Positions 1-5,790 of a DNA stretch of 5,790 bases are shown in pieces. Under the pieces are notes generated by a model. It did no database searches. It saw only the letters and a list, made by a program, of their open reading frames with translations, and had not been told where the DNA came from. Source of the stretch: an uncultured Ruminococcus sp. (lineage in GTDB: Bacteria; Bacillota; Clostridia; Oscillospirales; Acutalibacteraceae); assembly GCA_902767175.1 (NCBI GenBank), contig CACXGH010000135.1, forward strand, positions 1-5,790. Direction: 5' to 3'. Position 1 is the first letter of the stretch. Each line of letters opens with the position of its first letter. A program made the position numbers and the translations under genes.

Positions 1-70
1 TCCGGTGGACACCTCTGCCGAAGGCAGAAGCACCGACCGAGCCGGCAGGCGAGACTCGGGGGACATCGAC
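1..70. repeat. GC-rich intergenic element with several inverted repeats (cut by window edge)
   Basis: The first 60 bases are 42/60 G+C (70%), far above the genes beside them, and hold dense small symmetries: ggtg-ga-cacc (4-13), an 8-bp hairpin (12-30), ccgag (37-41) facing ctcgg (55-59), the palindrome gccggc (41-46) and cgag-a-ctcg (50-58). The left end tcc-ggt-gga (1-9) also looks like half of a larger palindrome that would continue outside the window. Codon structure is poor and no homology is recognised. It resembles a dispersed structured intergenic repeat, but only one partial copy is visible, so repetition is inference. Confidence 0.45.
12..30 (-). other. Stem-loop 3' of mutL, possible RNA 3' end structure
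   Basis: In the mutL transcript this reads CUUCUGCC-UUC-GGCAGAGG: eight base pairs (one a U-G wobble) with a three-base loop, about 80 bases after the mutL stop. The bases that follow within the window (TGTCCACCGGA) contain no U-run, so it is not a standard intrinsic terminator on present evidence. It could stabilise the mRNA end, or be part of the surrounding GC-rich element. Confidence 0.4.
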
Positions 71-109
71 GCTTGTTATACGCTTTCTATATATATGACG
101 AATGAGGAC
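71..109. other. AT-rich spacer after mutL, no gene seen
   Basis: Between the mutL stop and the GC-rich element lies a short AT-rich spacer with a tatatatat run (88-96) and a direct repeat acgctt (69-74 and 80-85, 11 bases apart). No start of a downstream minus-strand gene is seen in bases 1-109, so the next gene, if any, lies outside the window. I assign no function. Confidence 0.4.
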
Positions 110-2218
110 TTATATCCTGCAAAAGCTCTTTTCAAGATCGTTTTTAGTCATAAAGAAATATATCGGTCTGCCGTGGGGACAATACTTTACGTCAGGGTTA
201 TTTTCAAGGTTCCTGACTATTTTTATAAGCTCCTCGGGATTATTGTGATTGCCTGCCTTTATTGCGGCACGGCAGGCAGTATTGGCAAAAATCCACTCCA
301 TTTTTTCTGTCATCACGAGCCGTTTATGCTTTGTCAGGTATCTGGCGATCTCAAGGAATTCCTCGGTTATTTCAAGCTTTTCAAGCAAAAGAGGAACGCT
401 TCTGATCAGCACCGTACCGCTGCCGAATTCATCAACCTCAAAGCCTGCCTCAAGCAGAAGCTCTTTATTTTCCATTACCGACAGGAAATCAGCCTTATCA
501 AGTGTAACAGATACAGGCTCTAAAAGGAGCTGTGTACTTTGTTCCCTATGAGCAGCCTTGAGCTTTTCATATATCAGTCTTTCGTGGGCTGCGTGCTTAT
601 CTATGAACATCAGTCTGTCAGCGCCGTATTCAACGATAATGTATGTCGAGAAGGCTTCACCGATATATTTTATCGGCACTTCCCTTTTATCATCGTCAAC
701 GATACTGAGAGACGGCTGTATTATGTCTGTATCAGCAGGCATGAGCCGTTCTGTTTCCTGTTTTGGAAGCTTTTCTTGTTCTGTTTCGTACAAAACAGGC
801 ATTTCGTAAGCTTTTGCAGGCTCCTCAGCTTTTGTATAATCCGTAGAAAAAGCCACTTCTTTCTGTACATTTTCCTTTTCGGGAACAAGCTTTATTACTT
901 CTTCAGATAATGACGAGGCATCATCTGTTATATCCTCAATTGTCTCAGTTCTTTTTATATTCCTGTACTGCGAAAGTTCTATCTGCCTTATTCGCACATT
1001 ATCGGAATTATAATAAGCTCTTGCGGCAGACGACGTGTCGGCTACAGACTGTGAGGAATAATCAGCAGGAGACGGCATGAATATTTCAGGTTCTTCATCG
1101 CTTTTATTATCCTGTACAGGCTTTGAATAAGAGAAGCCGAGCTGTGTTCCTCTGTCGGCAGGACTGCCCAAAAGCTTAGGATTTGTCGGAGTTAAAATGC
1201 TCTTATCAGGCTGCTCGTTCCTTGTGTCGTATCCTGAAAGAGCGGTTTTTACTCCATAGTAAACACATTCATAGACAGGCTTTTCGTTTGTAAAGCGGAT
1301 CTCAAGCTTTGCCGGGTGAACATTGACATCAAGCTCTGAACACTGCATTTCCAAATTCAGCACACAGGCAGGAAATTTTCCGACCATTATACTGCCCTTA
1401 TAAGCCTGCTCAATAGCTGCCATTCCTGTCTTTGTCCTTACATACCTGCCATTGACAAAGAACACCTGCATACTGCGGCTCGCCCTGTTCGAGCTGACAG
1501 GTGCACTGATAAAACCGCTGAGCTTTATTCCCTGACAACTGTATGATACGGGTATCAGTGTTTCAAAAAACTGTCTGCCGTACACCTGATATATAGCTGC
1601 CGCAAGGTCACCGTTGCCTGAGGTCTTTAATATCTGCTTGCCGTCACGGATAAATGTAAAGCTTATCTCAGGATGAGACAAAGCTATTCTGTCGATCAGC
1701 ATTGAAATGGTATTCGATTCTGCGACATCTTTTTTGAGAAATTTCATTCGTGCGGGTACGTTATAGAACAGATCACGCACAACAAAGGTAGTTCCCTGCG
1801 GACAGCCTGTTTCGGCAAAGACTGTTTCCTCACCGCCCTCAAGTCTGTACATCGTGCCGACCGTTTCATTTTCGTTTTTCGTAATCAGTTCTACCCTTGA
1901 AACAGCACAGATAGAAGCAAGAGCCTCCCCACGGAAGCCAAGCGTTGCTATGCTGTCAAGATCGCCCTGCTGTGCAATTTTGCTTGTGGCATGGCGAAGA
2001 AAGGCATTTCTGACATCGTCCTTTTCAATACCTGTGCCGTTATCAGTGACACGCATAAAGGTAACTCCGCCGTTTTTTATTTCTACCGTTATCGCATCTG
2101 CATGAGCGTCTATGGAATTTTCTACAAGTTCCTTTATTACGGACGCAGGTCTTTCTATGACCTCTCCTGCCGCTATAAGCTCTGCGACCTGTTTTGAAAG
2201 CACATTAATTTTACTCAT
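110..2218 (-). CDS. mutL: DNA mismatch repair protein MutL, endonuclease type
   Basis: MutL links mismatch-bound MutS to strand removal; this version should nick DNA itself. The N-terminal GHKL ATPase is intact: E30 and N34 in IKELVENSIDA, DNGTG (59-63), GFRGEAL (94-100), GTTFVVRDLF (142-151) and DVNVHPAK (297-304). A poorly conserved, charged linker spans about 330-515. The C-terminal dimer/nuclease domain carries D540-K-H-A-A-H-E546-R-L-I-Y-E551, which fits the D-x-H-A-x2-E-x4-E metal-binding motif with K in place of the common Q, then ACRAAIKAG (648-656) and CPHGRP (680-685). QLLLEP (563-568, 515-532) lies where Bacillus subtilis MutL has its beta-clamp motif. At 702 residues it is a normal to slightly long family member. 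It begins on a 4-base overlap with the methyltransferase gene and ends with TAA at 110-112. Nothing suggests damage from the inserted cassette. Confidence 0.98.
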   Translation of the reverse strand: MSKINVLSKQVAELIAAGEVIERPASVIKELVENSIDAHADAITVEIKNGGVTFMRVTDNGTGIEKDDVRNAFLRHATSKIAQQGDLDSIATLGFRGEALASICAVSRVELITKNENETVGTMYRLEGGEETVFAETGCPQGTTFVVRDLFYNVPARMKFLKKDVAESNTISMLIDRIALSHPEISFTFIRDGKQILKTSGNGDLAAAIYQVYGRQFFETLIPVSYSCQGIKLSGFISAPVSSNRASRSMQVFFVNGRYVRTKTGMAAIEQAYKGSIMVGKFPACVLNLEMQCSELDVNVHPAKLEIRFTNEKPVYECVYYGVKTALSGYDTRNEQPDKSILTPTNPKLLGSPADRGTQLGFSYSKPVQDNKSDEEPEIFMPSPADYSSQSVADTSSAARAYYNSDNVRIRQIELSQYRNIKRTETIEDITDDASSLSEEVIKLVPEKENVQKEVAFSTDYTKAEEPAKAYEMPVLYETEQEKLPKQETERLMPADTDIIQPSLSIVDDDKREVPIKYIGEAFSTYIIVEYGADRLMFIDKHAAHERLIYEKLKAAHREQSTQLLLEPVSVTLDKADFLSVMENKELLLEAGFEVDEFGSGTVLIRSVPLLLEKLEITEEFLEIARYLTKHKRLVMTEKMEWIFANTACRAAIKAGNHNNPEELIKIVRNLENNPDVKYCPHGRPIYFFMTKNDLEKSFCRI

Positions 2219-2230
2219 ACGATTTCACCC
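2215..2230 (-). promoter_or_regulatory. Translational coupling junction, methyltransferase to mutL
   Basis: On the minus strand it reads GGGTGAAATCGTATGA. ATGA joins the mutL start to the methyltransferase stop. The ribosome binding site of mutL (GAGGGTGA) lies inside the last codons of the methyltransferase gene, so mutL has no leader of its own here. This supports the MSKINVLSKQ start for MutL, which is also where the family normally begins. Confidence 0.8.
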
Positions 2231-2973
2231 TCGTTAGAATAGCAGGACGAATTATTCACTGTGCTGTCCAGGCGGCGCTTTGCAGCATTGAAATACTCTT
2301 CATTCATCTCTACTCCGATAAATTTTCTGTTCAGTTCCATGGCGGCTGCGCCTGTCGAGCCAACACCCATAAAACCGTCAAAAACAACAGAGTTTTCATT
2401 GCTTGCGATTTTTATTATATGCTTCAATACCTTTACAGGCTTTTGTGTAGGATGCTTTGGGTTTTTCAGTCTTTCATTTCCCATACATATCGGCGCCTCT
2501 ATAAAGTTATGCATTTCACTCTGTTTAGTAAAATTCCAGATATGTCCCTTATTCCACATACATACTATCAACTCACAGCTATTAAGAAATGATGATTTTC
2601 TGATATTTGGAACGGGATTAGTTTTGTGCCAAACCATAAATTGAAACGTATCGAATTCAGAATCGAAAGCTTCATGAAATTTACCCAACAAGTTATAGCT
2701 GCAAAAAATAAAAATATTCCCATTTGGTTTTAATATTCTTTTATATTCATCTACAAGCATTTTGGGTTCAAAAGGTATTTCATCCCATTCAGCAACATCA
2801 TTATTAATTTCATGTCTCCAATCAAACTTCATATTTCCTGTGCTGTAAGATGCCAGATTGTACGGAGGATCGCACAAGATCAGATCTATACTCTTATCCG
2901 GAATATCCTTGATAACTTCAAAACAGTCACCCTTGATAATACTATAATCCTTTATATCATTAACATTGATCAT
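2215..2973 (-). CDS. DNA amino-methyltransferase (N6-adenine or N4-cytosine), beta class
   Basis: A 252-residue S-adenosylmethionine-dependent enzyme that probably protects host DNA from the adjacent endonuclease. The motif order defines the beta class: catalytic motif IV DPPYNL comes first (DPPY at residues 35-38, 2860-2871), then a central target-recognition region (about 60-170, including WHKTNPVPNIRKSSFLNSCE), then motif X-like HPTQKPV (174-180), and last the cofactor loop FDGFMGVGSTG (198-208) followed by FIGVEMNEEYFNAAKRRL. The cofactor loop differs from the usual DPFxGxGTT but keeps F-x-G-x-G. Length is normal for the N6/N4 methylase family (Pfam PF01555). DPPY favours adenine-N6; N4-cytosine enzymes more often have SPPY, so the modified base is not settled. 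It overlaps both neighbours by four bases and is AT-rich like the endonuclease gene. Methyltransferase identity is secure; pairing with the endonuclease is inferred from context. Confidence 0.92.
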   Translation of the reverse strand: MINVNDIKDYSIIKGDCFEVIKDIPDKSIDLILCDPPYNLASYSTGNMKFDWRHEINNDVAEWDEIPFEPKMLVDEYKRILKPNGNIFIFCSYNLLGKFHEAFDSEFDTFQFMVWHKTNPVPNIRKSSFLNSCELIVCMWNKGHIWNFTKQSEMHNFIEAPICMGNERLKNPKHPTQKPVKVLKHIIKIASNENSVVFDGFMGVGSTGAAAMELNRKFIGVEMNEEYFNAAKRRLDSTVNNSSCYSNEGEIV

Positions 2974-2985
2974 TGTCTTTCACCC
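2970..2985 (-). promoter_or_regulatory. Translational coupling junction, endonuclease to methyltransferase
   Basis: On the minus strand the sequence reads GGGTGAAAGACAATGA. The last four bases are both the methyltransferase start (ATG) and the endonuclease stop (TGA). GGTGA can pair with the 5' part of the anti-Shine-Dalgarno sequence, with about six bases to the ATG. Such stop-start overlaps usually mean that ribosomes finishing one gene restart on the next, so methyltransferase output should follow endonuclease translation. Confidence 0.75.
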
Positions 2986-3803
2986 GGGAAATACAACTGT
3001 TTTATTTCCTTCAATGCTTTCCTTATCATCTCACAGCTTATTTTATATTGATCAAAAACTATTTCAAAGCCGTTTTCATCACCACATACAAAATTCCAGT
3101 AATCCTTTCCGATAAGTAATTCATCTTCCGCAAAATATTGTCTAACTCTCTCTTGATTCCATTTATTGCCTTCACCGTCTTTATTATATGCAGTCGCAAA
3201 GTAGATAAACACCTTACCTCCGGCAAGATCAGAATCCGCGGAAATCTTATTCTTTAATAAGTAATACTCTTCAAGCAAGGCATTTTTTTCTGCCCTTGAC
3301 TTTTTATTATCAAGATCTCCTCCTGCCTTAAGTTCTATAAGATAATGCTCGTTCTTTTCCGGATTATAAAAATAGTTATCGGTACAATGTGTTCTCTTGA
3401 AGCTTTCAATATTCTTAGGAATAATCGGTTCAAGTGAGCTGTAGTGTTTTATCTCCGGAATAGAATGATTCTCGTAATTAGATAGCAGCTCTGATATATA
3501 TTGTGTTTGTGAGGGAAGTATAAAAGAAGAAATATTACCTCTTACATCATAGCTAACCTTTGCTATGCTATTTCCCAGCTTTTCAAGTACATTCCCGAAC
3601 GAACTATCAAAACTTCTTACCAATGCAGAATAAAAAACAAATTCTTCTCCTAACTCAGCAATAAAACAATTATGTTTTTTTGAATTAATTACTCCCTTGG
3701 GATTATTTTTCTCACCTTTATATCTTGATCTGAATCCTTCTGAAAAACCGGATATTACAGAATCCACCAATACCCTTATTATTTTTTCTTTGGCAGCATC
3801 CAT
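2970..3803 (-). CDS. Probable type II restriction endonuclease, TdeIII-like
   Basis: A 277-residue protein that probably cuts DNA lacking the methylation placed by its neighbour. It has no signal peptide or membrane segment. A candidate PD-(D/E)XK nuclease centre is visible: D142 in TDNYFYN, then E157 and K159 in YLIELKAGGDLDNKK (3327-3335 for ELK), followed by the hydrophobic strand KVFIYFATAY (197-206). The stretches ELGEEFVFYSALVRSFDSS (50-68), QERVRQYFAEDELLIGKDYW and the ELKAGGDLDNKK core match my memory of the TdeIII family (reported target GGNCC); this is recall, not a search. The start is set by a strong AAGGAGG site, and its stop overlaps the methyltransferase start by four bases. 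Adjacency to a methyltransferase is the strongest support for the role. Its GC content is well below mutS and mutL, which suggests transfer. The nuclease class is fairly secure; target and family are less so. Confidence 0.8.
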   Translation of the reverse strand: MDAAKEKIIRVLVDSVISGFSEGFRSRYKGEKNNPKGVINSKKHNCFIAELGEEFVFYSALVRSFDSSFGNVLEKLGNSIAKVSYDVRGNISSFILPSQTQYISELLSNYENHSIPEIKHYSSLEPIIPKNIESFKRTHCTDNYFYNPEKNEHYLIELKAGGDLDNKKSRAEKNALLEEYYLLKNKISADSDLAGGKVFIYFATAYNKDGEGNKWNQERVRQYFAEDELLIGKDYWNFVCGDENGFEIVFDQYKISCEMIRKALKEIKQLYFPGERQ

Positions 3804-3821
3804 ATTCTTTATACCTCCTTA
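3804..3821 (-). promoter_or_regulatory. Ribosome binding site of the endonuclease gene, fused to the mutS stop codon
   Basis: Read on the minus strand, the mutS stop is the first three bases of TAAGGAGGT, a near-perfect Shine-Dalgarno sequence. It sits about 9-10 bases before the ATG at 3801-3803. This strong site fixes the start of the endonuclease gene and leaves no room for a promoter or terminator between the two genes, so the endonuclease gene is most simply read as part of the mutS transcript. Confidence 0.85.
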
Positions 3822-5790
3822 TTTCTTCGCAAGCTTTATCAGCTCAAATAATATATTCATCGAATCTATCGGAGTAAGAGTATTTATATCTATTGCATGA
3901 AGACGCTTTTCAACCTCTGTTTCCTCGGGAATAAGAGTCATTTGTGCCTGTTCCTCCTGCTTTTGCACCTTCCGTCTCGATTTCGGTGCATTGCCCTCAA
4001 GCTCTGAGAGTATTTTCTTTGCACGGGCTATTACCGTTTCGGGCAGTCCTGCAAGGCTTGCTACCTCAACACCGTAGCTTTCGTCTGCCGCACCGGGAAT
4101 AATCCTGCGGAGAAATGTTATATCATCGCCTCTCTTGATAGCGGCAATATTATAATTTTTTACTCCTTTGACGGTGTTTTCAAGAACCGTAAGTTCATGA
4201 TAATGGGTAGCAAAGAGTGTCTTTGCCCCGAGCGTCTTTTTGTCGGCAGCATATTCAAGTACAGCTCTTGCAATACTCATGCCGTCAAATGTTGAAGTAC
4301 CTCTGCCTATTTCATCAAGAATGAGCAGGCTGTTTGGTGTGGCATATTTCAGTATATATGCTACCTCGTTCATCTCCACCATGAAGGTAGACTGCCCTGT
4401 GGAAAGGTCATCAGATGCGCCTATTCTTGTAAAAATACTGTCGACTACCGAAATTTCGGCATATTTTGCAGGCACATACGAGCCTATCTGAGCCATAAGG
4501 ACAATAAGCGCCACCTGACGCATATATGTAGATTTGCCTGCCATATTGGGACCTGTTATTATTGCGACACGGTTATCCCCTGTATCAAGAAGAACATCGT
4601 TCGGAACAAAATTCTGATATTCAAGAAGGCTCTCAACAACAGGGTGTCTGCTGCCCTGAAGCTTGATAATTCCATTATCGGTAATAACAGGGCAGTTATA
4701 GTTATTGTCAAAGGCAGCCTGCGCAAGAGAGGCAATGACATCGAGAACTGCAATTGCAGACGCTGTTCTGCTTATGCGGTCAAGCGCCTCAGAAACCGTA
4801 TTGCGAAGTTCCTCGAGCATGGCGTATTCAAGCTCACAGCTTCTGTCCTTTGCCCCGAGAATACGCTGTTCAAGCTCCTTAAGCTCCTGTGTTATAAAGC
4901 GTTCACCGCCAACAAGAGTCTGCTTGCGGATATAGTCAGCAGGTACAAGCTCCTTATACGAGTTTGATACCTCAATATAATAGCCGAACACACGGTTATA
5001 GCCTATTTTCAGCTTGGGAATGCCCGTTTTTTCACGTTCTCTTGCTTCTATACCCGTTAGCATTGACGAACCGTTATTCATGATATATCTAAGCTCGTCA
5101 AGCTGTTCATTGCAGCCTTCCTTCATCATTCCGCCCTCTCTTACACTGAAAGGCGGATCGTCAACTATCCGCTCATCTATAAGCCTGCAGATATCCTCAA
5201 GAACATCAATATCCTTATAGACTGAAACAAGAAGACCGCTTGAAGCATTTTGAACGCTTTTCTTTATCTGCGGGAGCTTCATGAGTGTCTGGCACATGGA
5301 GCGAAGCTCTCTTGCGTTTGCTGTACCGTAAACTATCCTGGTTATAGAGCGCTGAATATCCGACACACCGCTTATGGCTTCACGGATCTCAGAGCGCATC
5401 ATAATATTGTCGTAAAGCTCTGTTACAGCATTCTGTCTGCGGGTTATGGCAGCGATACTGACAAGCGGCTTTTCTATATAGCTTTTTATAAGCCTTTTGC
5501 CCATTGCGGTTTTTGTCTTGTCAAGGACTGCAAGCAGGCAGGCATTTTTGTTTTTGCTGTTAAGCGGCTCTGTAAGCTCAAGATTTCTTCTTGTATTATA
5601 ATCAAGGCGGATATACTGTTCCTCATTGTATAGCTCTATTTTTGAGATACGTTCAAGTCCGCTCTTCTGTGTGCGTCTGAGATATCCTATAAGAGCACCG
5701 AGTGCAGAAACTATACAAGGACTGTTATCAAGAGACAGCTCTGACAGTTCCTTTTTTCCGAACTGAGCAAGAACTGTCTTTTCAGAAGCA
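3819..5790 (-). CDS. mutS: DNA mismatch repair ATPase MutS (5' end beyond window)
   Basis: MutS binds base mismatches and small loops in new DNA and, with ATP, recruits MutL. The frame stays open to the window edge, so the ATG at 5502-5504 is internal and not the start: the 95 codons before it encode classic MutS core sequence (LDYNTRRNLELTE, then LDKTKTAMGKRL). About 656 residues are visible; the family is usually about 850-880, so the mismatch-reading domain I and much of connector domain II lie outside. Visible in order: lever/core with IVDDPPFSVREGG, clamp (YNRVFGYYIEVS), Walker A GPNMAGKST (4527-4553), the STFMVEM signature, Walker B LLILDEIGRGT (4296-4328) and ATHYHEL. Near the C terminus QMTLIP (from 3944 downward) is placed and shaped like a beta-clamp binding motif. 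It ends with TAA at 3819-3821, 15 bases before the endonuclease gene. No frameshift is seen. Identity is certain; the clamp motif is inference. Confidence 0.97.
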   Translation of the reverse strand, partial: ASEKTVLAQFGKKELSELSLDNSPCIVSALGALIGYLRRTQKSGLERISKIELYNEEQYIRLDYNTRRNLELTEPLNSKNKNACLLAVLDKTKTAMGKRLIKSYIEKPLVSIAAITRRQNAVTELYDNIMMRSEIREAISGVSDIQRSITRIVYGTANARELRSMCQTLMKLPQIKKSVQNASSGLLVSVYKDIDVLEDICRLIDERIVDDPPFSVREGGMMKEGCNEQLDELRYIMNNGSSMLTGIEAREREKTGIPKLKIGYNRVFGYYIEVSNSYKELVPADYIRKQTLVGGERFITQELKELEQRILGAKDRSCELEYAMLEELRNTVSEALDRISRTASAIAVLDVIASLAQAAFDNNYNCPVITDNGIIKLQGSRHPVVESLLEYQNFVPNDVLLDTGDNRVAIITGPNMAGKSTYMRQVALIVLMAQIGSYVPAKYAEISVVDSIFTRIGASDDLSTGQSTFMVEMNEVAYILKYATPNSLLILDEIGRGTSTFDGMSIARAVLEYAADKKTLGAKTLFATHYHELTVLENTVKGVKNYNIAAIKRGDDITFLRRIIPGAADESYGVEVASLAGLPETVIARAKKILSELEGNAPKSRRKVQKQEEQAQMTLIPEETEVEKRLHAIDINTLTPIDSMNILFELIKLAKK

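Noticed and set aside
12..30. Intrinsic terminator after mutL
   Set aside because: The stem is good but no U-run follows inside the window, so it is listed only as a stem-loop.
5..523. Open plus-strand frame of 172 codons running through the GC-rich element and the mutL 3' end
   Set aside because: Most of it is antisense to conserved MutL C-terminal sequence; it has no recognisable domain and no clear ribosome binding site is visible.
539..910. Open plus-strand frame of 123 codons rich in Phe, Cys and Ser
   Set aside because: Antisense to the MutL linker and nuclease motif region; the odd composition is what reversed charged codons produce.
2261..2644. Open plus-strand frame of 127 codons opposite the methyltransferase gene
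   Set aside because: Lies wholly antisense to conserved methyltransferase motifs I and X; no independent support.
3183..3188. Minus-strand TATAAT as a promoter for the methyltransferase
   Set aside because: No TTGACA-like box at the right distance; such hexamers are expected by chance in AT-rich DNA.
5502..5504. ATG as the start of a shortened MutS
   Set aside because: The frame continues upstream to the window edge with conserved MutS sequence (NTRRNLELTE and LDKTKTA), so this Met is internal.
5250..5633. Open plus-strand frame of 127 codons opposite mutS
   Set aside because: Antisense to the conserved MutS core; no domain and no plausible gene context.
1..5790. CRISPR array, tRNA, rRNA, transposase or attachment site
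   Set aside because: No regularly spaced repeats, cloverleaf, rRNA signature, transposase motif or long flanking repeats were seen on either strand.

Overview
The window looks like a chromosomal segment from a Gram-positive, Clostridia-type bacterium. An Oscillospiraceae/Ruminococcaceae gut lineage is my best guess, judged from the style of MutS and MutL and the roughly 45% GC of those two genes; the exact genus is not established. MutL carries the metal-binding endonuclease motifs typical of bacteria without MutH, which fits a Firmicutes-like host.

Everything codes on the minus strand. In transcription order (high to low coordinates) the layout is: mutS (5790 to 3819, 5' end outside the window), a probable type II restriction endonuclease gene (3803 to 2970), a beta-class DNA amino-methyltransferase gene (2973 to 2215), mutL (2218 to 110), and a short non-coding stretch (109 to 1). 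The 3' end of that stretch is unusually GC-rich and full of inverted repeats.

The main point of interest is a complete, apparently intact two-gene restriction-modification (R-M) cassette placed exactly between mutS and mutL, which in many Firmicutes lie next to each other. Neither repair gene is damaged. The junctions are very tight: the mutS stop codon is part of the ribosome binding site of the endonuclease gene, and both the endonuclease/methyltransferase and methyltransferase/mutL junctions are 4-base ATGA overlaps. The last two junctions also share the same 16-base layout, GGGTGAAA-N4-ATGA. Sampled lines of the cassette are about 22-38% GC against mostly 45-55% in mutS and mutL, which suggests horizontal acquisition. 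I see no controller gene and no convincing internal promoter, so restriction, modification and mismatch repair are probably expressed from one mutS-driven transcript.

The endonuclease resembles the TdeIII family as I remember it (reported target GGNCC). The methyltransferase has DPPY, which is more typical of adenine-N6 than cytosine-N4 enzymes, so the real target is uncertain. By eye GGNCC occurs only once in the window, while the equal-composition control CCNGG occurs at least six times.
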